Source: CAVRGQ01 sp963720785 | GTDB lineage: Bacteria > Actinomycetota > Acidimicrobiia > IMCC26256 > DASPTH01 | Length of the DNA stretch: 64,000 bases | NCBI GenBank assembly: GCA_963720785.1 | Contig: CAVRGQ010000004.1 | Location: 744,001-808,000, forward strand | Direction of reading: 5' to 3' | In this document: positions 40,198 through 50,196 of the stretch, piece by piece | How the letters are laid out: each line of letters begins with the position of its first letter | Position numbering within the stretch: position 1 is the first letter of the stretch | Position numbers and translations under genes: made by a program | The notes under the pieces: model-generated | Databases searched by the model: none | Told to the model about the DNA's origin: nothing | What the model saw: the letters and a program-made list of their open reading frames with translations, nothing else

Positions 40198-42915
40198 ATG
40201 ACGACGGCACCCGAGCTCATTCCGGGAGCGGAAGGCTCCCTGATGGCGCACTGCGTCGCCGTCGGTGAGGTGACGGCGGCCCTCGGCGTCGTCGTCGACG
40301 TCGGGTTGACGGCCGCCGACGTCCGTGAGCGCCGCGCCCGGTACGGCAGCAACGAGCTCGCCGAGCCGGAGTCGCGCCCTCGCTGGCTGCTCTTCGTCGA
40401 CCAGTTCCGCAATGTCCTCGTCGCGCTGCTGATCGTCGCCGCGGTCGTGGCCGGGGCCATCGGCGACCTGAAGGACGCGATCGCGATCGTGATCGTGTTG
40501 GTGTTCAACGCCACGCTCGGGTACGTCCAGGAACAGAAGGCTGCCCGGAACCTCGCGGCGCTGCACGACATGTTGGCCCTGACGGCGCAGGTCCGGCGGG
40601 ACGCCGCGGTGTCCGAGGTGCCGACGCGTGAGCTCGTGCCCGGCGACGTGGTCCTGGTCGAGGCGGGTGACCGCATCCCGGCTGATGGTCGGGTCGTGGA
40701 GGCGTGGGCGGCCGAGGTCGACGAGTCGTCGCTCACCGGCGAATCTGTGCCCGTCGACAAGCGGCCGAACGATGTGGTCCCGGCCGATGCGCCCTTGGGT
40801 GACCGTTCGACGATGGTCATGATGAACACCCAGGTCACCCAGGGGCGCTTGGTGTTCGTCGTGACCGAAATCGGGATGGCAACCGAAGTGGGCAAGGTCG
40901 CGGCGATGATCGCCCAGACCGACGACAGCGGTACGCCGTTGCAGCGCCAGCTCGACGGGCTCGGCAAGCGACTCGCGGCGCTCTCCGGCGGCATCGTCGT
41001 CGTGTACTTCGCTCTCGGTGTGCTGCGTGGGCACACCGTGTCCGAGACGTTGATCTCCGCGATCGCGCTGCTCGTCGCCGCGATCCCGGAGGGCCTCCCG
41101 GCGGTGGTCACGTTGACCCTGGCCGTGGGGACCGCCCGGCTCGCGAAGCGGGGCGCGATCGTTCGCCAGCTCTCGTCGGTCGAGACGTTGGGGAGCACGT
41201 CGGTGATCTGCTCCGACAAGACCGGCACACTGACGATGAACCAGATGACGGTCCGGGTCGCGTGGACACCAGCCGGCGAGCTCGAGGTCTCCGGTCACGG
41301 CTACGACACCGACGAGCGGATCGCCGAGCCGTCCGCCGCGCTCGTGGACCTGGCCGTGGTCGGCGCGCTGTGCAACGACAGCCATGTCCGTGACGGGCAG
41401 TTGGTCGGCGACCCCACCGAAGGGGCCCTCGTCGTCCTCGCCGAGAAGGCGGGCATCGACGTCGACGCATTGCGCCGCGAATCTCCACGTGTGGTCGAGG
41501 TTCCGTTCGACTCCACCCGGAAGTTCATGGTGACGGTCAACCGCACCGAAGACGGTCACGAGTCGATCGCGGTCAAGGGCGCGTGGGAGGTCGTGGCCGC
41601 TCACTGCACGCACATCGGCGACGCCGAGCATGTGCTCGAACCCGCCCTGCTCCAGCAGATCGGCGACGTGGCCACCTCCTTCGCTCGCCAAGGTCTGCGG
41701 GTCCTGGCCGTGGCCTCGCGTGCGACGCCCGACCTCCCTTCGGACATCGGGGTGGACGACCTCGTGGAACTCGCCGAAGGCCTCGTGCTGCTCGGACTCG
41801 TCGGCCTGCTCGACCCGCCGCGCCAAGAGGTGCCCGCCGCGATAGCGACGGCCGCCCGCGCGGGCATCGAGGTGAAGATGGTGACCGGCGACCACCTCGA
41901 CACGGCACGCGCCATCGCCACGCAGATCGGCATCGGCGGCGACGCGATCTCCGGAAGCGACATCGAAGGGTGGGACGACGACGAGCTCGCCGCCCGCATC
42001 CACGACGTCGGAGTGATTGCCCGGGTCTCACCCCAACACAAGGTGCGGATCGTGAGGGCCGTGCGGCAACGCGGGGATGTCGTGGCGATGACCGGCGACG
42101 GCATCAACGACGCCGCAGCGCTCTCCATGGCGGACATCGGCGTCGCGATGGGTGAGTCGGGCACCGAGGTCGCCAAGGACGCAGCCGACATGGTGCTCGT
42201 CGATGACAACTTCACCACCATCACGAGAGCGGTCGAGCAGGGTCGCACCATCTACAGCAACATCGTCAAGTTCGTCCGCTTCCAGGTCGCCACCAACATC
42301 GGGGCGCTGTCGGCGCTCATCGGTGCGCAGATCCTCAACCTGCCGGTGCCGTTCAACGCCATCCAGCTGTTGTGGATCAACATCATCATGGACGGCCCGC
42401 CGGCGATGGCCCTCGGTGTGGACCCCGGCATGCCCGGGGAGATGGACCGTCCGCCGCGACCGGCGAAGGAACCGATTCTGTCCCGCCACCGCCTCGCCGC
42501 CGTAGCGGCGACGGGCATCGCCATGGCTGTCATCACATTGGGACTCTTGACCTGGTCCGATCACCGCTACGGCACCGAGCGGGCGCTCACCCTCGCATTC
42601 ACCACCTTCGTGCTCATGCAGGTCGTGAACGCCCTGAACGTCCGTCACGAGACGCAGAGCATCTTCACCCGGCACACCTTGCGGAACCGCAGCCTTCATC
42701 TCGCGCTCGGGGGTGTGCTGCTGCTCCAGTTCCTGGCTGTGCAGATGCCCTTCGGTCAGGAGGTCTTCGGCACGACCGCGCTCACCGCGTCGGACTGGTG
42801 CATCGCCATCGGGCTGGCCGTCGTGTTCGGAGCGCTCGAAGAGGTCGCCAAGGCAGTCCGGCGTCGATCCCGCCGCCACGCACCTGCGTCGGACCGCCAC
42901 CAGATCGACGTCTGA
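40198..42915 (+). CDS. P-type cation-transporting ATPase, probable Mn2+ exporter
   Basis: 905-aa P2-type ATPase with about ten membrane helices. PEGLP (residues 297-301) in the ion-binding helix M4, the phosphorylated Asp340 in DKTGT, the A-domain DESSLTGES, and GDGINDAAALSMADIGVAMG are intact. The sequence resembles Ca2+ ATPases of the SERCA/PMR1 type. The Mn2+ riboswitch immediately upstream makes manganese the likely physiological substrate, as for the YoaB-type ATPases. A GGGAGGA ribosome-binding site precedes the ATG. Confidence 0.95.
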   Translation: MTTAPELIPGAEGSLMAHCVAVGEVTAALGVVVDVGLTAADVRERRARYGSNELAEPESRPRWLLFVDQFRNVLVALLIVAAVVAGAIGDLKDAIAIVIVLVFNATLGYVQEQKAARNLAALHDMLALTAQVRRDAAVSEVPTRELVPGDVVLVEAGDRIPADGRVVEAWAAEVDESSLTGESVPVDKRPNDVVPADAPLGDRSTMVMMNTQVTQGRLVFVVTEIGMATEVGKVAAMIAQTDDSGTPLQRQLDGLGKRLAALSGGIVVVYFALGVLRGHTVSETLISAIALLVAAIPEGLPAVVTLTLAVGTARLAKRGAIVRQLSSVETLGSTSVICSDKTGTLTMNQMTVRVAWTPAGELEVSGHGYDTDERIAEPSAALVDLAVVGALCNDSHVRDGQLVGDPTEGALVVLAEKAGIDVDALRRESPRVVEVPFDSTRKFMVTVNRTEDGHESIAVKGAWEVVAAHCTHIGDAEHVLEPALLQQIGDVATSFARQGLRVLAVASRATPDLPSDIGVDDLVELAEGLVLLGLVGLLDPPRQEVPAAIATAARAGIEVKMVTGDHLDTARAIATQIGIGGDAISGSDIEGWDDDELAARIHDVGVIARVSPQHKVRIVRAVRQRGDVVAMTGDGINDAAALSMADIGVAMGESGTEVAKDAADMVLVDDNFTTITRAVEQGRTIYSNIVKFVRFQVATNIGALSALIGAQILNLPVPFNAIQLLWINIIMDGPPAMALGVDPGMPGEMDRPPRPAKEPILSRHRLAAVAATGIAMAVITLGLLTWSDHRYGTERALTLAFTTFVLMQVVNALNVRHETQSIFTRHTLRNRSLHLALGGVLLLQFLAVQMPFGQEVFGTTALTASDWCIAIGLAVVFGALEEVAKAVRRRSRRHAPASDRHQIDV

Positions 42916-42946
42916 GTCGCGCGCTCGAAGGGCAGTCCACCGACGG

Positions 42947-42967
42947 GCCACGGTCGGCGACCGTGGC
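42947..42967. terminator. Bidirectional terminator hairpin
   Basis: GCCACGGTC-GGC-GACCGTGGC, a perfect 9-bp stem with a 3-base loop, stands between the ends of the ATPase gene and the minus-strand flavoprotein gene. Confidence 0.7.
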
Positions 42968-42981
42968 ACGTCGAATCGTGG

Positions 42982-44403
42982 TCAAGACCTCTCCTCACTC
43001 GGTTGGCCGCCCCTGCCGAGCGGTTCGGATGCGAGTTCACCCATTCGGGTGAGCCCGCGATCGGCTTCGCGGGCCAGCCGGGCGATGGCCTCCCGTACCG
43101 CAGGCTCGTCGCGCTGCGCCGGATCGATGCGCGCCGGGTTCAGGGCGCACGCGTTGGCCCAGGCGGCGATGTCGGGCTCGGCGCCGAACGCGCGTGTGGC
43201 GAGGGTTCCCCGCACCTGCATCTGCGTCCAGTTCGTGAGGTTGTCCGGGAGCGTGTTGGGTGGGCACAGGCGGTTCCGCTCGCGGTCGTCGTCGCGCGTT
43301 GCCTCGACGTAGCCGGCGAGCGCGGCGTTGAAGCACGGGAAGCCGGCGCGGATGGTCTGCACCCGGATCCGGTCGGGCGCCCAGATCGGAACCATCGGCG
43401 GGTACCGCAACCCGGACGCCGCGCAGTGCACGACGAGCGACCCCGGCGGGAGTGGCACGGAGCCCCGGTCGAGCACGATCTCGCGCCGCGTCACGTGCCG
43501 GATGTGCCCGAGGCGCACGACCTGCTCGACGGAGCGGAGCAACTCGAGCTCCCAGGTGCCGAGTGTGGGGGCCTTCGCCATCGTGGGGGTGACGCGGTCG
43601 TCGATCCGCAGCATGACGCCGGATGCTTCGAGCCGCAGGAAGAAATCTTCGAGTGATTCGGCGCCGGCGGCCGCCGCCATCGTGTCCGCCGCGAGGCCGA
43701 GCGCGACGACCGGGTCGGGTTGCACGACCGCCCGGTTGAGCATCCAGGGGTCGCGGGGGCGGACCCAGACGATGTCGTCGGGTGCGACGCCGTTGCGCAA
43801 CAGCCAGACGATCCCGTCGGTGGCGGTCTTGCCCGAACCGACGACGACGAAGGCGCCCGGGGCCGAATCGAGGCGCGCGAGCTGGTTGATCGGGACGACC
43901 TCGACGTCGTCGTCGACGGCGAAGGGCGGGGGAGTGGTCGCGGGGACCGTCGGCGCCAGGTAGGTGGCGTCGACGATCCGTCGGCGCACGCGGACCTCGA
44001 CGGTCTCCCCCGAGACCCGGGAGGTCACGAGGTGGGTGTCGCCGTCGGCGTGGTATTCACAGCCGCCCAGGAACGTCACCCGACCCGAGCCGAGGAGCCG
44101 ACGGTGCAGCACGTCGTCGTAGTACGCCTGGATCTCGGCCTGGCGGGCCCGTTCGTGAAGCCCGGCCTCCGGGCCGTTCGGTTGGACCGCGCCAGTTCCG
44201 AGCAACGTGGACGCAACCCCGTAGAAGAGCGACGCCTGGTGCAGCTGCACGAACGGGTAGGCGTCCTGCCAGTGGCCCCCGGCAGCGTGGCGGCGGTCGA
44301 CGAGCGTCACGTGCACGTCCGCGTGGTCGACCAGGGCGTCGGTGAAGGCCATGCCCATTGCGCCGGCGCCGATGACCAGGTAGTCGCTCGTCAGCGATCG
44401 CAT
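42982..44403 (-). CDS. FAD/NAD(P)-dependent oxidoreductase
   Basis: 473-aa flavoprotein with an N-terminal Rossmann motif (YLVIGAGAMGMAFTDAL), an ADP-binding acidic strand end (VTLVDRRHAAGGHWQ), and a second dinucleotide motif in the middle (FVVVGSGKTATDGIVWLL), as in group B flavin monooxygenase-like proteins. The substrate is unknown. The ATG at 44403 overlaps the true stop of the upstream cyclase gene (TGATG); the long open frame that joins them here is ascribed to an indel at 44436-44438. Confidence 0.85.
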   Translation of the reverse strand: MRSLTSDYLVIGAGAMGMAFTDALVDHADVHVTLVDRRHAAGGHWQDAYPFVQLHQASLFYGVASTLLGTGAVQPNGPEAGLHERARQAEIQAYYDDVLHRRLLGSGRVTFLGGCEYHADGDTHLVTSRVSGETVEVRVRRRIVDATYLAPTVPATTPPPFAVDDDVEVVPINQLARLDSAPGAFVVVGSGKTATDGIVWLLRNGVAPDDIVWVRPRDPWMLNRAVVQPDPVVALGLAADTMAAAAGAESLEDFFLRLEASGVMLRIDDRVTPTMAKAPTLGTWELELLRSVEQVVRLGHIRHVTRREIVLDRGSVPLPPGSLVVHCAASGLRYPPMVPIWAPDRIRVQTIRAGFPCFNAALAGYVEATRDDDRERNRLCPPNTLPDNLTNWTQMQVRGTLATRAFGAEPDIAAWANACALNPARIDPAQRDEPAVREAIARLAREADRGLTRMGELASEPLGRGGQPSEERS

Positions 44404-47400
44404 CAGCCGTCGAGACGTAGGCGGCCCGCGGCGGCGGGCGCGGGTGCGCGCGAGGAGGTTGGGTGCGGGGATCGACGCCTCGAGCTCCTCGGCGTCGTCG
44501 AAGTGCGCGTGGGCGACGTCGTGACGCCCGAGGGTCAGCGCGAGCAGGCCGAGTGTGCTCGGGACCGAGTCGAACACGTTGAGGCCCGGGTACACGAGCC
44601 GCGCCGGACACGCGGTGAACAGGTCGTAGAGCTGTTCGGCGCGTGCGGTGTCGCCGAGGTGCGCAGCTATCAGCGAAGCGGCCCAGAGCGTGCTGGACCA
44701 CGACTGGTGGCGCGGCAGGTTGGTGAACCCGGGCGCGGCGAGGCCGTCGAGCACGCGCGCGGCTTCGTCGTCGTCGCCGAGCACGCAGGCGGTGATCCCC
44801 CAGAGCGCGTCGACCCCGTCGGGCACGACGTCGCCGGTGCCCACGGCGCGCACCAGATCGGCGATCTCGGGCAGGCGCCCCTGCTCGAACCGGATGCTGA
44901 AGAGCAGGACGCCGTAGAAGAGCAGCGCATCACCGTGACCGAGACGGTCGCCGATCTCGTACTGCTCGGAGGCGAGCGCCTCGGCCCGGTCCCAGTCGCC
45001 GGCCAACAGCGCGCAACCGGCACGCGTGAAGGCGTCACTCCACATCGGGATGCCCCGGCCGAGGTTGCGGGCGAGGTCGGAGCAGACGGCGTGCACCGCG
45101 TCGGCCTCGCGTATCCGGCCCGCCTCGACGAGCGCGGCCATCCGGTACCAGGACGCGAAGTACTCGAGGTGCGGGTCGCCGATGGCGGCGGTGAGCCCGG
45201 TGAGCTCGCGACCGTGATCGAGCCGCTCGTTCAACGTGCTCATGTCCCACAGCGCGACCGAGCGCGACACCAGCACGTGGGCCAGGGTCGCGTCGTCGTC
45301 GATCTCGCGGGCGATGGCGAGGGCCTCGTCGACCAGCTCGCGTCGCGAGTCCAGGGTGCCGTCGAACACGGTCTCGACCGCGAGATTGGCGAGCAGCCGA
45401 GCCCGCTCCGATTGCATCTCGGGGGTGAGCCCGCCGATCGCGGTGCGGAACACGTCGGCCAACGCACTGTCGATGTCGCCGTACCCACTCCAGAACCCTC
45501 GGGTGTTCGCGAGTGCTGCGGCCGCGAGTACCGCAGCGTCTCCGTCCTTCTCCGCCTGGGCGGCGGCGTCGAGCAGTGTGTCGCGGAACACGGGAACGCC
45601 GGCGTACTTCTGCGCCACGCCCAACCCCATGAGCACGTGGGCGAGTTGGGCGCGGTCACCGGCGCCGTCCTCGATGAGGTCGCGCGCCTGCTGGAACCAC
45701 GACACCGCGTCGTCGAACGCGAGCTGCGCGAGGGCTCGGTCGCCCGCGCGTTGCGAGTACTCGATCGCCTTGTTGACGTCGCCGGTGCCGATGCTCCGCG
45801 CGTAGTGGTACGCGAGTTCACCGAGATGGGTCTCGATGGCATCGGCGTACACGGTCGACACGGCCTCGGCGACCCGCTCGTGGAGGCGGGCCCGGCGGGT
45901 GGGGCGCAGCTCGTCGTACAGCGCCGATCGCATCAGCGCGTGCGAGAAGGTGTAGTGGCCGATCGCGACCTCGGTGACGACGCGTGCCTCGACGGCCTCG
46001 TCGAGCGCGGTGAGGAGGTCGTCACGGTCGACGTCGACCAGCCGCTGCACCACCACCAGATCGAAGCTGCGCCCGACCACCGCGCCGATCTGCAGCACCT
46101 CGTTGGTGACGGGCGCGAGCCGGTTCAGGCGTCGCCCGATCACTTCGCGCACGCCGTCGGGGATGCCGACCTCGGTGACGTCGCGAGTGGTCCACCGGCC
46201 GTCGACCTCGTAGATGGCGCCCACTTCCTGCAGGTGCCGCAGCACCTCCCCGGTGAACAGCGGGTTGCCGTCGGTCTCGTCGTAGATCATCTGCGCCAAC
46301 GCGATGCCCGCCTCGTCGAGCTCGTGCCCGGCGACCCGGCTCATGAACTCGGCCACCTCAGGGCCGTCGAGGCCGGTGAGGGCGATGCGCTCGACGCCGT
46401 CGATACGGCGGAGGTCGCCGAGGATCGCGGCCAGCGGTTGCGACCGGTACAGGTCGCTGTCGCGGTAGGTGCCGACGATCATCATGCGCGCCGCTGCCGG
46501 TGACGAGGCGATGTGGCGCAGCAGCAGCAGCGTGGGCTTGGCCGCCCAGTGCAGGTCGTCGATCACGAACAGGATCGGTTGGAGGTTCGACGCCGCGACC
46601 AGGGTTCCCGTCACCGCTTCGAAGAGGCGGTACTGCGAGGTCTCCGGGTCGGTCGACACGGGCGGGGCGAGATCGGGGACGTGCTCGGCCAGACGCGGCA
46701 CCAGGCGGGTCAGCTCGGCCGCGTGGCGACCGACGACCTGCACGAAGTCCTTGGGCTCGAAGTTGTCGATGACGAAGGCGAGCGCTTCGACAAATGGCTG
46801 GTACGGCACTCCGAGCTCGTCGTCGCAGCGGCCGTAGAGCACGGTGAGACCCTGGGTGTGCACCCGTCGCGCCAGCTCGCAGGAGATGCGCGTCTTGCCG
46901 ATGCCCGGTTCACCCGACACGAGGACGAGCGAGCTGGCGCCGTCGACCGCACCGCTCCACAAGGACATGAGCGTGTCGAGCTCGGGGTGACGGCCGACGA
47001 ACGGGAAGCGCCCCGTCGGCTCGAGGCCCCGCGGGAAGGGCAGCCCGCCTTCCACCGCGGCGCGCGGCTCCCACTCGACGCGCACGGTCGGGAGTGGCTC
47101 CGGCAGGCCCTTCAACGCGAGGGCACCGACGGACGTGAACCGCTGCGTCGCCCGGGAGCCGGCGACGACGCGCACGACATCGGCGCAGAGGATCTCACCG
47201 CCCTCGGCGCGGGCGCACAACCGGGCTGCCTCGACCACGGGCGTCCCGAAGAGGTCGCCGTCCTCGAGCCGGGCGTCGCCGAGGCTGACGCCGATGCGCA
47301 CGTCGAAGTGCTCGAGATTGCTCTCGTTCCATTCGTGGATCGCCTGCTGGACGGCGACCGCGCACGCGATGCCGTCGGCGGCGCCGAGGAACGCCGCCAT

Positions 47401-47583
47401 GATCCCGTCGCCGGTCGACTTGATGACCTCGCCGTGATGGGCCTCGACCTGCGTGGTGAGGAGCGCGTCGTGCCGGCGGCGGAGGTCGTCGGCCGCGATG
47501 TCGCCAACGCGAGCGCGTTGTGCCGTGGAATCGACCAGGTCGGTGAACAACACCGTGTAGGTGGCGCTCACGGCGCGTTCCAT
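44403..47583 (-). CDS. Class III adenylate/guanylate cyclase-AAA-TPR regulator (frameshift near the end)
   Basis: About 1,060-aa multidomain protein. First ~165 residues: cyclase homology domain (VLFTDLVDSTAQRARVGDIA, VIKSTGDGIMAAF). Next: AAA/STAND ATPase with P-loop VSGEPGIGKTRIS and Walker B-like ILFVIDDLHWAAKP. Then a long TPR-like helical region (YARSIGTGDVNKAIEYSQRA). This architecture is common in actinobacteria and Acidimicrobiia, where ligands are unknown. The last residues are out of frame because a G run at 44436-44438 is one base long; correction ends it in LRLDG. ATG at 47583 with TAATCT six bases upstream (47590-47595). Confidence 0.9.
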
Positions 47584-47630
47584 CAGGTCAGATTAGATGG
47601 ACGACGGTCACCCTGCCGAACGTCGGCGTG

Positions 47631-48017
47631 TCACGAGGGCTCGGGGAGGTCGGCCCTGCCCGCGACCGGGTCGAGGCGCCAACGGCTCCATGGCCACACG
47701 CCGTCGATCTCGACCTCCAACGAGAAGCTGAGCACGATTCGGATGACCACGATCGCCCCGAGCACCGCGACGCTCTCGAGGGTTGGGTCCACGATGATCG
47801 TGCGCACGATGTCGCCCACGATCAGCACCTCGAGCCCGAGCAGGATCGCCCGGCCCAACCGCTGGCGCAGCTTCGGGTAGGCGTCGGCGCGTTCCGCGGG
47901 GCGCGTCGTCGCGATCGCGAAGCTCGCGAGCGCCCACAGGCCACCGACGATCATGATGGCCGCGCCGGTCGCTTCGACGACCTTGACGATATCGGAGATG
48001 AACTGGTCGTAGGTCAT
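47631..48017 (-). CDS. DUF1622 membrane protein
   Basis: 128-aa protein with three hydrophobic helices (VVEATGAAIMIVGGLWALAS, AILLGLEVLIVGDIVRTIIV and VAVLGAIVVIRIVLSFSLEV), matching DUF1622, a small membrane family of unknown role. Conserved polar stretch LRQRLGRAILLGLE lies between helices 1 and 2. The ATG at 48017 is taken as the start. It is preceded by an unrelated oxygenase-like gene 38 bases away on the same strand. Confidence 0.82.
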   Translation of the reverse strand: MTYDQFISDIVKVVEATGAAIMIVGGLWALASFAIATTRPAERADAYPKLRQRLGRAILLGLEVLIVGDIVRTIIVDPTLESVAVLGAIVVIRIVLSFSLEVEIDGVWPWSRWRLDPVAGRADLPEPS

Positions 48018-48055
48018 GGCCACATCGTGCCCTGCCGCGGCCCCGACCGACGGGC

Positions 48056-49019
48056 TCAGGCGTAGGCCCATGCCGAGCGCAGCGCGCCGACGGGCACCGC
48101 CTCGGGGTACACGGTTTCGAGTTCGGCCTTCATCGTGGGGTCGTCGATGCGTGCGAGGTCGAATCGGACCGCCGAGCCCCGTTGCGCGAGATCGGCGGCG
48201 AACGTGTCGGCGACGTCGTCGAGCGACAACGGGCGCGCGGCGCGTTCGGCGCGCTCGGCCGCCGTCGCGTAGACGTCGGCCTTCCACAGCACGCTCACGC
48301 GCACGGTGTCGAGTGGCGTGCGGTGCACCAACTCGCCGTGGTCGACCACGGCCCAGTCGGAGGTGCCGTCGCCGACCGGCGCGAGCTCGGCGCGCGGCGA
48401 CACCCGCACCGTGCCGCGGTCGAAGGGGCCGACCGGGCCGACCTGGTGGAACATCCCGTGGTTGTCGCCGAGCAGCGCGGTGTTCGCCATGGCGTACCCG
48501 TGCTCCTCGGGCGGGGCTTCGGGACCGTTCGGCCAGTAGAGGAGCCCGCCGCCTTCGACGTCGTTCATCCACCAGATCGCAGTGGCCTGCACGATCTCGA
48601 AGTCGTCGAACAGTCCCGACCACAACATCGCGGAGCAACCACATCGGCGTGTTGGTGCGGTCGCGCCCTTCGAAGCGCGGGTTGTCGGTGTGCGCCGGCC
48701 CGCCGTCGCCGATCGACGTCATCAGGTTCACGTACACGCTCGTCGGTTCGACGATCTCCGCGTCGTAGAACTGCCGCGCGCCCTCGAGGTACGCGGGATG
48801 GCGGAGAAACAGCTCGGCACCGTCGGCCGAGAACGTGTCGTACACCCAGTCCTGCTGGAACCACATTGCGCGCGTGCGCGCGTGCGGGTCGGCGCCGGGG
48901 CTGTACCAGCCGCCGAGCGGGTGGTACGGCGCCTGTGACTCGAGCAGGCGTACCACGGCGTCGAGATCGCCGATGACCTCGTGCACCAGCACGGGCGGCT
49001 TCGAGTACCGGATCCCCAT
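48056..49019 (-). CDS. Probable 2-oxoglutarate/Fe(II)-type dioxygenase-like protein (frameshifted)
   Basis: About 320-aa protein that I place only tentatively. An HxD pair (GPAHTDNPRFEG) and a later HQVG (NHGMFHQVGPVGPFDRGTV) in a jelly-roll-like context suggest a non-haem iron oxygenase, but no family name is certain. Other landmarks: YHPLGGWYSPGADPHARTRA, MWFQQDWVYDTF, LLYWPNGPEAPPEEHGY. The frame breaks at about 48629 where one base is extra; repair gives MWLLRMLWSGLFDDFEIVQ. ATG at 49019 follows a GGGGGG ribosome-binding site closely. Confidence 0.65.
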
Positions 49020-49143
49020 CATCCCCCCAAAGGGCGTTCGGACCAGCATTGCACGCGGCGGGGGAGCGGCGCGGCCGCCGGGAAATTCTCCCCGGGACTT
49101 GGGACCCGCGGGTGACGGCGCGGGCCCGCGTCGTCGACCGGGA

Positions 49144-49519
49144 TCAGTCGGCTTCGTACGGTGTGGACGTGAAGACGCGGCTGGCGACCCGCCAACCGTC
49201 GGCGGTCTTCACGACGACGTCGCGGTAGCGGCCCGACATGATGCGGCCGTCGCGGCGCATGCCGACGATGCGGAAGTGCAGGATCACACCCTCCGGCGTC
49301 TCGTCGGCGTAGACGTTCGTCATCGCGTGCGTGCGCGGGTGGTTCGACTGGCGCATGAACGCCCGGATGCCCTCGAGCCCGTCGAGCACCTGGCCGGGGA
49401 TCTCGAACGTTCGCGTCGTCGAGGAAGATCGAGCTGAGGGCGTCCCAGTCGCGGTCGTCGATCAGGTCCCCGTAGCGTCCGGGGAGCTCGTGCAGGGCGA
49501 GACGGTCCTCGAGATCCAT
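49144..49519 (-). CDS. SnoaL-like (NTF2-fold) protein (frameshifted)
   Basis: About 124-aa small protein with the cone fold of SnoaL-like polyketide cyclase or limonene-epoxide-hydrolase relatives. It opens LEDRLALHELPGRYGDLIDD with RDWDALSSIFLDD, and ends FRIVGMRRDGRIMSGRYRDV then VFTSTPYEAD. The frame breaks at 49410-49411 (TT for T); repair gives DDATFEIPGQVLDGLEGIRA. ATG at 49519 with TACGTT seven bases upstream (49527-49532). The reaction is unknown. Confidence 0.82.
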
Positions 49520-49640
49520 GCGGCGGAACGTAGGTCATTCGGCGAACGCGGTCGAGTACCGCAATCCCTTCGGCCCCCGGTCCCGTAGACCCCTGTAACC
49601 CGCGACGACTCAGGGCGCGGGCACGAGGAGGCTCAGGGAC

Positions 49641-50159
49641 ATGCAAGACGTGGTGGGTTCACGAACGTCGGTTCGACGCAGGGTGCGCGGCCGCATCGTG
49701 GCGGTCGCCCTGGCCGTGGCGGCCCTGGCCGTGGTCTTCGCCGCGCCGGCCGGCGCGGCGCCGCCGCGCCAGGCGACGGCGACCGAGGTCTCGACCGCGA
49801 AGGACGGCAAGCTCGGCACGATCCTCGTGGCCGGGAACACCGTGTACACGCTCAAGGGCAAGGCCTGCACCGGCGCGTGCCTCAAGTCGTGGAAGCCGGT
49901 CGTCCTGCCCGACGGCGAGACGTCGGCCACCGCGGGGAACGGCGTCGACGAGGCGAAGCTCGGCACCAAGGCCACCGCCGGCGGTGCGGAGCAGATCACG
50001 TACGGCGGGAAGCCGCTCTACTGGTCGACCAAGGACAAGGCCCCGGGCGACGTCAAGGGCGCCCGCTCCGACAAGTTCGGCAAGTGGAGTGTGGTCGTGA
50101 CCGCCAAGGCCTCGGGCGGCAGCAGCACCAACGCCGGCACCGGCGGCGCGGCGTTCTGA
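49641..50159 (+). CDS. Secreted protein with PF03640-type (Lipoprotein_15) repeats
   Basis: 172-aa exported protein. A twin-Arg-rich N-terminus (VRRRVRGRIVAVALAVAALA) with AGA cleavage region is followed by two copies of the short Thr/Lys-Trp repeat (GNTVYTLKGKACTGACLKSW; GKPLYWSTKDKAPGDVKG) typical of PF03640 secreted proteins of unknown role. The tail is Gly/Ser-rich. A GAGG ribosome-binding site precedes the ATG. It is followed 37 bases later by the hydroxylase operon. Confidence 0.82.
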   Translation: MQDVVGSRTSVRRRVRGRIVAVALAVAALAVVFAAPAGAAPPRQATATEVSTAKDGKLGTILVAGNTVYTLKGKACTGACLKSWKPVVLPDGETSATAGNGVDEAKLGTKATAGGAEQITYGGKPLYWSTKDKAPGDVKGARSDKFGKWSVVVTAKASGGSSTNAGTGGAAF

Positions 50160-50196
50160 TGCCGAGCGCCGACCGCGGAACCATCGAGACGTAGCC

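Noticed and set aside
43720..46503. A 927-codon plus-strand frame antisense to the cyclase/AAA protein
   Set aside because: The minus strand holds clear cyclase, P-loop and TPR motifs; the plus frame has none and is a composition artefact.
42982..47583. A genuine cyclase-flavin-oxidoreductase fusion protein
   Set aside because: One base removed at a G run separates the two with a TGATG junction, as argued in the findings; several other genes here carry the same kind of error.
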